A stretch of DNA of 64,000 nt, taken from the NCBI RefSeq assembly GCF_030704535.1, contig NC_081821.1, positions 3,921,001 through 3,985,000 on the forward strand. Direction: 5' to 3'. The notes beneath the pieces are model-generated. The model had not been told where the DNA came from. It saw only the letters and a list, made by a program, of their open reading frames with translations, and did no database searches. Below are positions 38,101 to 47,099 of the stretch, in pieces (the stretch's first letter is position 1; the number at the start of each line of letters is the position of its first letter). Both the position numbers and the translations under genes were made by a program. Source of the stretch: Vitis vinifera (lineage: Eukaryota > Streptophyta > Magnoliopsida > Vitales > Vitaceae).

Positions 38101-40751
38101 TTGTGTATTCTTCGTCAGCTTCTATTGGTGTGCTTTTCTACTCTGTTTTTACTGATTCTCGGATGATGATTGTTGATTGGGAGTGAATACGTTCATATTT
38201 TTGCTAATGGTTTTGTAGTGGTTTAGTTTGCTCTGGTTTTGATTTCTCCATGAGATATTTTTGTAACCACGTTTTACCTTTCATTTGATACTCATTTAAT
38301 CTTACCCACCATCATCTAAGCCTGTTGGTATGATATGAAACATAGCTTGTCGGGCTCATTTTCTTGTATCTACTTTTTGTGCTCTGTTTTGTTATCCTCC
38401 TCTGCTCTTGATATCCGTCCATGGTACGCATCCATTTTCTCATCCTTGCTTGAAGGAGATCCTAGAAAATTTGAAGTAGTTGTCATGGCAGCAAAGCTCA
38501 CCTCATCAGCATCCCCATACCCATTCTCGTTTACTATTCATCGTTTTATCCAACATGCCTACGTCCCCATCCATCACTCCACTCCTATTCCCGTTTATCT
38601 TCATCATGCGTAAACCCCCACGCATCTCATACCGGGAGGTGATGTCTTAAGATGATGTAGGAAGCTAGTATTTGAATTTGAGGAAAGAAGGGCAGATTTA
38701 GTGGTCTCATGGGAATAACAGGGCATCGGGTCAAATTTCTAAGAAGCTGGATGTTTAAATATCCGATGTTAATAATATTATCATATGGGTAAATCACTCT
38801 TCAACTCAATATCCAGATGCCAACTATGATGTTGTCAAGACCCCTAATTGGTAAAAAGCCTGTGTGAAGGCTTGTGAATGGTAGAATGAAGAATTAATCA
38901 CTACCATATTCTCACCCTTCATGCCCGTTTAACTCATCATCAATACCCATGTGTACACCCATTTAACCATAACACCAAACCCGTTTCTCTCTCTAAACCT
39001 TCATCTACTTGTGAGATCCTCCCTACAAAAAATGTCATGTGGCTCTCTCTCTCCCTTACGCATGCAGACGATCCCCCTTGCGACACGCGGCATAGCTCAT
39101 TCCACCCGGGAAAGAATTCTGTCCGGCCGACATTCAACTTTATCCGGATGTCTCACATCCGAAATTTTGTTCGGCCAATGTTCCACCTTATCCGGATGTC
39201 TCACATCTGGAATTCTGTCCGACCGATATTCCACCTTCTCCAGATGTCTCACACCCGGAATTCTATCCGGCCAATGTTCTACCTTATCCGGATGTCTCAC
39301 ATCCGGAATTCTTCTCCGCCGACATTCCACCCGGATATCTCACATCTAGAATTCTGTCCGATCGACGTTCCACCTTCTCCGGATATTTCGCAACCGGTGC
39401 CTGTCGCCGGGTGAGAGAGGAGGATGATTCAACTTCCCCGGACATACATGTCCGGATCCTCTGGTGACGCTTACCCGAAGAGCATCCACATCCGCTCGGG
39501 TCATTTTCTATATGCATGATTGATGTTATTCTGCTCTATGACATGCTCGAAATTATTTCTTAAATTGTGCGTTAACCTCACTTTTTGATAAGCTTATTGT
39601 GGCTCGTCGCCCAGGTACGTATCTATTCCCATTCTGGTATTTCTATGTGCATGCTTTGATTCTCATATGTGCACGATAGTTCCGGGTATTCATTGATTTC
39701 CTTATCAATTGCCATGATTGCTTTATTTTATTAGTAGAGACCAGACTTTAGGGACTTAAAGGGGTGCTACGGTCTGTACCGTACCTTCCCGATAAGTAAC
39801 CTGACCCCCGAACCCGATCCGGTTTTTCACAGACCGCCTTTTCCAAAACAAAGAGTCACACCTAGGGTTTTCTTTTTTATTTTGTTTACCCCTTTAAAAA
39901 TAAAACAAAAATAAGTGGCGACTCCAAGTTTTTTTTTTTTAACCGATTAAATCATTTTTCAAAATAAAAATCGAGCTCGCCATCGAGTGAGAAACGCATC
40001 AAGCCGAAATGCGGGGTCCACAGAGATACTTGATGAAATTCTAAACTAATGGTGGCTAAGTGTATTTAGCCCAAACTCTTAGGGGAGGTGAGCCAAATTT
40101 ACCCCTAAATAAATATAGAGACCAGCTTTCCAGACTTCACAAGTTTATATATCAGCCACTCATGTAGACAAAGTATTTTTTCAAGTAAGGCAAGAACAAA
40201 AACACCACTGAACAAGTGACTTAATATTCAATCTTGTGGTACGTTCAAACTAACCAATAAGATGAATGCAGAACTCAGAAATCCCAACACTCCACGCAAT
40301 AATAGTGCACCCTTCAATCCAAACATCGTTTTACCTAGAGGGAAGCCACTACCAACAATCAAATTTGGAGGGAAAATCAACCAAACCATCTCATGCCTAT
40401 ACACATGGAGCAGGACCCATTTTCTGGGATCCATATTATCAACTAATCCAGGTTGAAAATGCAAATTTTGGAAGCTTTCATAGCAAGGAGCAACAATATC
40501 ATGGAAAAAACAATATCAATAAAAGCTGGCAACGAGGTATCCACCATATCCTCAGAACAACAACGGCAACAAAGATGGAATACCTTGGGGCCAATTGAAG
40601 TGGCAGCTCTGACAACCAGACCCCTGACCGGCCTCTGTGTGAGACCCGCTGCTCTTAGTGGCAGACGAACCAAAGGCACTCTGACTGTTGAAGGTCGAAG
40701 CCCTTCAAATGACGGCAAACTCCTAGTTGAAATTGCGGGAGCTGTTGCCAT
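35105..40751 (-). CDS. CPN20: Chloroplast 20/21-kDa co-chaperonin with two Cpn10 domains
   Basis: Five minus-strand exons in transcript order: 40751-40584, 36647-36468, 36379-36224, 35670-35593 and 35278-35105 (TAG). They give 251 residues, close to the 253 I recall for Arabidopsis CPN21. Residues 1-50 ([15 protein letters not shown]...) form a plastid transit peptide rich in Arg/Ser and lacking acids except one Glu. Two GroES-like domains follow in tandem: first [15 protein letters not shown] with mobile loop [11 protein letters not shown]; second [20 protein letters not shown] with loop [10 protein letters not shown]. Each half has the GxGxLxG-type turn ([14 protein letters not shown]). The protein caps the Cpn60 chaperonin in the stroma. 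Intron 1 is 3.9 kb because of a solo-LTR insertion. A TATA box (TTTATATAAG) lies at 40919-40928, and a short 5'-UTR intron is possible between about 40829 and 40760. Confidence 0.95.
35337..35453 (-). repeat. tRNA-derived SINE with 16-bp target-site duplication, in CPN20 intron 4
   Basis: On the minus strand: A box TGGCTCAAGTGG (35441-35430), B box GGTTCAAGTCC (35396-35386), and an (AAAAAT)n-type tail. Perfect 16-bp direct repeats TCTTATGCCCTAAAAA flank it at 35321-35336 and 35454-35469. These are the hallmarks of LINE-mobilised SINE insertion. Confidence 0.9.
37470..40022 (+). mobile_element. 2.55-kb solo LTR in CPN20 intron 1
   Basis: It begins TGTAGACCCC and ends GGGGTCCACA, a near-perfect inverted terminal repeat with TG...CA ends. 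The 5-bp direct repeat GAGAT flanks it at 37465-37469 and 40023-40027. No gag/pol frame, primer site or second LTR is present inside or beside it, so it is a solo LTR left by recombination. Length, and the GTGGCGACTCC motif near the 3' end, recall large Ty3/gypsy (Tat/Ogre-like) LTRs; family assignment is from memory. It lies antisense to the host gene's transcription. Confidence 0.88.
39117..39407 (+). repeat. 48-bp minisatellite inside the solo LTR
   Basis: Six units begin at about 39143, 39191, 39239, 39287, 39330 and 39378. Spacing is 48 bp, except one 43-bp unit. Each unit centres on TCCGGATGT, CTC and ACATCCGGA (or a variant), a short hairpin, followed by AATTCTGTCCGG. Open frames across it are only a by-product of the repeat. 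Confidence 0.9.
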
Positions 40752-40918
40752 TCCTGCACTGCATCATCAAAAACCCCTCCACAAACCATAAAAACGTAAT
40801 CGAATGAGGTAGGAAGAAGCTTAGAAATACCTTTTGGTTCTGCTTGTAGGGAAGGCGTTGAAAGATGGCTCTTTGAACAAACGTTATCAGAGGATAAACC
40901 CTAATGACTCGGAGAATC

Positions 40919-40928
40919 TTATATAAAC
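40919..40928 (-). promoter_or_regulatory. TATA box of CPN20
   Basis: TTTATATAAG on the minus strand, about 168 bases upstream of the ATG; a leader with or without a small intron fits in between. Confidence 0.55.
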
Positions 40929-40929
40929 T

Positions 40930-42296
40930 GCGTTGGGTCGGGTTGGAAATCAACCTTGCCCCACCCCACGAGATTATTAACGAAACTCCGCCAAATATAT
41001 ATTTAGGATATTTGTTTAGTATTTTCAGTTTCCGGAAAATGCATGGAAAAAAAAAAAAGATTATATAGTATTTTAAACTCACACTTATTTTAACTTTTCC
41101 ATATAAAAATTAAATAATTTAAAAAATATAAATTTCTAACTAATTTTAATTTTTTTATTTTTTATAATAAAATTCAACATGATAAAATATTTTTAAAATT
41201 TTTTTAAATATTTTTCAAAAACCAAACATATTTTAAAAATTAAGTAGAATAATCAATCCAAAATGAAAAAAAAATAGTGTACCCATATCAATTTGAATTT
41301 TAAGTTCTTGAAAAGAAATTTTACAATAAAAAAGTAGAGATGAAAAAATAAAAAGTAAAAGAAAAAAAAATAGATTTAAGGTTAATAAATTAATTTTTTA
41401 CATTTTTTCAAACTTATTTTATATTCATAAATTGAATAAAAAAAACAATGATAGTGTTACATACATCTGTCATTCATTGCTCTATACTTTTTTTTTTAAT
41501 TAAAATATAAATGTAATAGGACAAAAGTTAAGTACATTTAGAAAAATTTTCATGACTTCATAATTAACTAATTTTCAATTTATGAATATGAATTTAAAAG
41601 CTTAATAAATTATATGATATGTGTTCTATAAATTGATAATAAAATATTTATCATAAAATTATTTATTTTTATAATATAAATAAAGATATTATGTTTGAGC
41701 TTAATAGCATATTGAGGTCCCAATTTTTCAAAAAGCTTAAGACAAGAGGATATGGGTTCACTAGACATACTCCTCTATGTAATGTCTCACTCCCAATTGT
41801 GTAGATATTGTATGCTTTGGACCTAAAGAGCCTCACAGCTTAAAGACACGTCTATAAATTACGAGGAGTCCATACTTATACAGAGTCAGAAACTTGCCCC
41901 TCATCTGATGTGAGATATCACATTAATAGATGGATAATAGATTATCGATGGTGCGATAAGTAATCTATAGATTTCACCAGGTTTCTTCTTTTGATTGCAT
42001 TGGCTCTTATATGTTAATTAAGAAGATAATATTACACATAATTTTAACAATGGATTAATAGGAGCTCAACATGATAAATTATTTATCACCTAAAATAGGG
42101 CAGCATTAACCATTCCTGAAGAAGAAAATTGAAAAACCTAGATCAGCTTCTACTTTATTCACTGCATCATTCGCATCGCAAGTACTGAATTAAGTAGAGT
42201 GAAGGTAAAGAGGGTCACAAAGAAGAGGGTAATTAAACATATGACATCCTTAAGACCAAGATAAAACAATATCTTGGAGGTTTCTGTAGACAAGGT
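40930..42296. other. Intergenic region with possible transposon fragment
   Basis: 41040-41700 is AT-rich with nothing recognisable. 41700-41975 is less AT-rich and contains GATGTGAGATATCACA and a 'commonly dispersed' look, so it is probably a retroelement remnant. No gene is seen. Confidence 0.45.
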
Positions 42297-43205
42297 CTAC
42301 CACGGTTTAGCATTTGGTTTCTTAGGCTCTGGCTCAGTGTGGGGCTGTGGAGGCGTAGGCTGCATGGGCTGCAAGTGTTGATGGGGCTGCGGCATGGGCT
42401 GTGATGGCTGAGCCTCATGGAATTGTTGATGAGGCTGCAGTAAGAATTCATATATAAAATTTACACTCACAAACTAAATCATTAATGTAAATTTTAATTA
42501 CAGAAAGCTTCAAACAATATCAAAAGCATACCTCGTCCGGTGGGTGCAGCATCCCAAGCATGATTTGGGCCTAATAGAACATATGAATTTGATAAAATAC
42601 ATACAAAAAGTAGTCAGAAGAGCAGTTAACAATAATCCTTTAGACAGTGGAGAGGCCACAATTTTGTAGGCGAACCTAAGTCAAACAGAGAACAATTAAA
42701 GGTAACGTACTTTTCTAATTTTGCTTAAAGCATCCAAACGACAAAAAGCTTTTCTTTTTGTCATTTTCTAAACAACCAAACGGGGTAAGGCAATGTTTAT
42801 CAGTTTGAACCTAACATGCATTTTAGACAGATCGGAACCCTCCACAAAGCATCGAAATAAAGGAAACTTTTATGATCAAGAAGGAAAACAAAAAAAACTC
42901 TGAACTCCAAATTGAGACCTGGAACAGGGACCGGGCCAGAGCCGGGTTTTGAGCTAAAATCTGGCGTACTTGTTGAGGGTTCTGGTCGGTCAGCGCCTGT
43001 ACGAAACGAAACGCCATTGATTAACATTTTCAGACAGATCGGAAGAAATATTTGGACGAAACGAAAATGGATAAACAAAAATGACGAGAGTGAGATGATT
43101 TACCTTCATTTCAGCCATTATATGGTAGAGTTCCGTCCTAGACATTCTGGCTACTTCCAGGTTTTCTGACGGCGTTCCCTCACTAGGCCCTTCCTTTCCC
43201 GACAT
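42297..43205 (-). CDS. CstF64-like hinge-only small protein
   Basis: Four minus-strand exons in order: 43205-43104, 42996-42919, 42570-42532 and 42434-42297 (TAG), giving 118 residues. Exons of 34, 26 and 13 codons match those of the three plus-strand relatives exactly. Residues about 20-73 are the CSTF2 hinge: MSRTELYHIMAEMK, ALTDQNPQQVRQILAQNP, LARSLFQ and AQIMLGML. The tail is Pro/Gln/His-rich (PQPHQHLQPMQPTPPQPH) and ends KPNAKPW. There is no RRM and no C-terminal CSTF_C domain. In CstF64 the hinge binds CstF77 or symplekin, so a hinge-only protein could compete for that site; this is inference. Intron 1 has a normal GT donor, unlike the relatives. Confidence 0.82.
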
Positions 43206-43505
43206 TGTCGATAGAGAAAGAGAGTGAGCGAGCAAGAATGATCAAGAGGGTGCGATGGCCACCCGGAACGATCGAGGGAAAAAGCAATTGCGAGAGGGCG
43301 ATAACAACGAAGAAAGGGAGACCGAACGCGGAAACGATCGAAAGAGAGAAAGAGAGATTGCAAGCGGAAATGAACGAGAGAAAAAACGATCGGAAGAGGG
43401 AGAGATCGGCCGAGAAAGCGAGAGCGTTTGATAGCACGAAAGACACCAAAGCGACCAAAGCGATCGAGAGAGAGACAAAATGGTGAGAGTGAGATCATGA
43501 GATAA
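43206..43505 (-). promoter_or_regulatory. Long pyrimidine-rich 5' leader of the hinge-only gene
   Basis: Between the ATG and the inferred transcription start the transcript strand is strongly C/T-rich (the plus strand is GAGA/GAAA-rich) with several CGATCG palindromes (for example near 43269, 43337 and 43459). Confidence 0.5.
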
Positions 43506-43530
43506 ATGCGCCTGCACGTGGGGGTATTTA

Positions 43531-43540
43531 CTATTTATAG
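43531..43540 (-). promoter_or_regulatory. TATA box of the hinge-only gene
   Basis: CTATAAATAG on the minus strand is a consensus plant TATA box. It predicts transcription start near 43505 and a leader of about 300 nt. Confidence 0.65.
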
Positions 43541-43936
43541 TGAGGGCGGGCCCGGTTGACACTGAGAGAGCCGCATGTGACTCGGCCTGTGCACTTCTAT
43601 GCGTTGGTAAGGTCCTATTCTCAAGTCCTAAAATTTGATCATGCTTACAACAACCTCAAGTATGTTGAAGCTCTTGTTAAATTTAACTTTTCCCTAGGCT
43701 AAACTTTTGCTTATATGAATTCACTCATTGAGATTTTTACTATGGTGGTTCCACCGTTTAGTGGTTACTATTTGAAATACAGTTTAAAATGGTAATTGAA
43801 AGAGTCCATCAAAACAATATTCATGAAAGTTTTATCCAATTTAGTATATAAATTTTATTTGTATTTTCTTGTACTTCAAAAGGATTAAATTGGGACGAAA
43901 GGATAATGTACAAGTGGAGGCGCAACTAGGTAGCTT

Positions 43937-44370
43937 CTTCCACTTTTGCAACTTTCCATGATCGTGCGTTTTTCTCTAAACTCTGCCAAAAAGGACTACT
44001 AATAGATATATCAATGAAGCTCCTTCAATGCTTAAGTTAGCAAAAGGACAAAGAGAATTAAGAACAAAGGTAGTGAGAAAGTCACACGAGGTTGTTTTTC
44101 TTCGTAATATTGGCTTTTGGGAAAAAAAAGAAAGAGGAAGTGATAATTGAGAATCTTCCACTTCTGCAACTTCCCATAATTACGGAATCTTCTTTGGACT
44201 TTGCCAAAAAAGACCACCACTTGTAGGTACACCAACGAAGCTCCTTCAATGCTCAAGTTAGCAAGCCGACAAAGAGAATCAAGGACAATTGTTAGGAGAA
44301 ACTCACTCGAGGTTGATTTTCCTCGTAATGTTGGCTTTTGGGAAAAAAATGGTAAATGAGAATATTCTAG
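43937..44370 (+). repeat. Diverged 218-bp tandem duplication
   Basis: Copy 1 (43937-44154) and copy 2 (44155-about 44370) share CTTCCACTT(T/C)TGCAACTT, GAAGCTCCTTCAATGC, CAAGTTAGCAA and TTGGCTTTTGGGAAAAAAA in the same order. No coding frame is conserved. Confidence 0.8.
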
Positions 44371-44879
44371 GTCAAAAAAGCCACTAGTGATGAGTACGGC
44401 ATTTTCCCTATTTGTTTATGGTTTGTTACACTTATTTATAATTGACATTTAACTTTATAACATTCGTTGATCATGGTTGGTTCTTCTATAGTTGGGTTAA
44501 CTTATATTACTCTATCACTCATGTACATGTTAGGAAACCTCTTCAAATTTTATACTGGATAAGGATGCATGGTCATGGATGGAATGGACTGTTATGGGGT
44601 GCATTCTTCTTATCATGAGGGGTAAGGTCATCGCCTCTTTAACTCTTGTAGGTGAATGAGCATACAAGGACATCTTGCTAAAATACCACCTAAAAACTCA
44701 AGTAAGATTGATTGAGCTATGTTCATCCACTCAATGAGGTGAATGATATAATTGTTCACTTGGATTTTTTCCACATAAGAACTAATAGGGACTTGCCATA
44801 CAGGGGCTTAATAGCAGTTGTTACACTATTTATCGAGTGGCATCCTCAAAGAATCTCTCTTTAAACAATAGCCTAAGTT

Positions 44880-46960
44880 AGTTGGGATGAGCTAACAATA
44901 AGATTTTGGTTAATGGATTTCCTTATTTTTAACTTCAACTATCGAGATTGAGCTATGTTTATTTGCCTAATGAGGCGAATGATGTAAATTTTCACTTGGA
45001 TTTTTTCCACATAAAAATTGATAGGGATTCACCATATAGTGGCTTGGCATGCCTTTCTAATCAATAGTCTAAGTTGGTTAGGATGAGTTGACAATACAAT
45101 TTTGTTAAAGAATTTCCTTATTCTTAACTTTAATTGTTATACTTTCCAATAACCGTCAACTTATATGAGTTTCCATAAAGCATTTGACTTATTAGTTATG
45201 CACATATACCACTTAGAGGCACGTCAAGCATAATGTTACTTGACCTTGACCTAATTATGCTGAAGATTGGTTTTTTGACATATTGCATTTAAGATCTTAC
45301 CTAGAAGCAACCCTTTAGTACACCTCACTCAATAAACCATGTAACTATAAAAAATGACATGAAATAGAAAACAATAACAAAGATTTGACATAATTTGGTT
45401 CATAATCATTATAATATGACAACAAATAAATTATCATCTAGGTTCTTAGGAAAAAACTAGACAATAAAACAAGAAAATTTTGGTTAAAATATTTTCTTAG
45501 TGTTAATTATGGTTTTTATCAATTAATCCTATATGATTTCTAACTCCAATAGTTCCCATGGAGCACTTAGATCTTTAATTGTACATACTAATATCTCAAA
45601 CCTTAATGTTCCTTAAGCTTAACTTAAACAAAAAAAAAATGATTTCTTATAACATGTTGTGGTTAAGATTTCGCCAATAAATTACTTCATTAAAACAAAG
45701 TTTTTAAAAGTTTTCTTGATGACCTTGGTAGGTGAATTTTGCGATTCATTGTTGCATCAAACTTCATTTACAAGCTAGCAAGTTAAGGGGAGAAAACTAA
45801 CATGAAATACATGAATTCAAAGAATACTTCACATACTCCATCAAATAATAAACGGATCCTATCATTGTTAATACCCTTGGTTGGTTGAAAACTCCAAACA
45901 ATAAGCCAATAAGTTTTTGGTTTAAATATTTTCTTAGCCATACATCGACCATTATGCTTTCTAATGATTACCAACTTCCATGAGTTTTCAAGGAGCTAGC
46001 ATTGAGCTCATTAATTATGCATATGAATAACAAAACTTATCAAGCTAATAGTACTTTGAGTTTGTTTTTTTCATGGATAATGACGACTCCTATACATATT
46101 GCGCTTAAGATTGCTCCTAAGCACCTCACTATAACAAAGTTTTTTTGACAGATCTCTCGAGTTGGACTAGTAAAGTCTGTTGGTGTTGCGTTAAACTTCA
46201 TTCTACAAGCAACAAAAGAAAAACAAAAACAACAAAACAAAAACTAGAATTTGACATAGTTTAATAATCCCTTGTTATAATTAGATAACTAATGACCGAG
46301 AATTTGTCATTATCAATTGTTTAAGTTCATCAAAGACCAAATTGTACGACCATAAAATTTTGGTTAAAGATTTTCTTCATCTTAACTATGAGCATTTCAC
46401 ATTCCAAAGTACTAACTCACTTCTATGACTTTTCAAGGAGCTTCAAGTTCATTAGTTATACATACTAGTTATAAAACAAATTAAGCTTAATGTTACTTGA
46501 GATTAGCTTGTTTACCTTATTTAAAATGATATCTTAATTAACAACACAAGATTCAGATCCTTGTTAGTTCATTGAAACAAATTAAAGTTTTCAATAGTTT
46601 TTCCTTGTTTGGCAAGTAAATTATGTTGCATTACACTTCAAATTTACTCAAAAAAGCCATACAATCAAAGAAACTATCGTGAAATAAAGAAAAATACAAA
46701 CCTAGGATGTAAGATGACTTAATTCAATATATACTAGAGTCCAAAAATTGGTTTGGAGGACCAAGAGCAAGTATTTTATTTTAGGGGACAAAGGCAAAAA
46801 CTTTTGGGCAAAGTTCAAATATTCCTCCATAAGACACAAAGCATGATTTTTAAAATTTTCAAGAGGGTGCTTGTTGCTGCTACTAATTGCCTGAATTGGA
46901 AAAAACTATAGCAACAAAAGTTTGGTTAATATATTTCATAGTCTGGAAAGGCCCATTTCA
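44880..46960 (+). repeat. Decayed tandem array, unit about 430 bp
   Basis: A block like TTTTGGTTAAAGATTTTCTT recurs near 44905, 45103, 45479, 45915, 46355 and, weakly, 46920. A block like CAACTTCCATGAGTTTTCAAGGAGC recurs near 45150, 45545, 45973 and 46420. A third block (TTGCATCAAACTTCATTTACAAGC) recurs near 45755, 46187 and 46630. Spacing is about 400-440 bp in the later units; earlier ones are shorter. No open frame is conserved. Confidence 0.65.
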
Positions 46961-46982
46961 TTGGGCCTCCCATAAATGGGCC
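46950..46982 (+). promoter_or_regulatory. Site II-type elements of copy A promoter
   Basis: GGCCCA (46950) and TGGGCC twice (46962-46967, 46977-46982) lie 115-150 bases upstream of the copy A ATG. Such TGGGCC elements are frequent in plant housekeeping promoters. Copies B and C keep one (56234-56239; 58880-58885). Confidence 0.5.
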
Positions 46983-47099
46983 TAGCCCCTTTGAACCCAG
47001 CGACTGTAAGTATGTAATTTTCTTACACACCATCGGCCGCTTGCTCTCAAAAAATTGCGCGCTCTCTCGGTTGCTCAGTCGCTCAGTCATTTGTCGACA

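Noticed and set aside
39117-39407. Regular repeats considered as a CRISPR array
   Set aside because: Units are contiguous variants without unique spacers, lie in a plant LTR, and no cas genes exist.
38951-39517. Overlapping open frames with repeated S-G-C-L-T-S-type peptides
   Set aside because: They are translations of the 48-bp minisatellite in a solo LTR, open in several frames on both strands.
43183-43562. Several Ser/Phe- or Arg/Glu-rich open frames on both strands
   Set aside because: They arise from the GA/CT-biased leader and promoter of the minus-strand gene, not from coding sequence.
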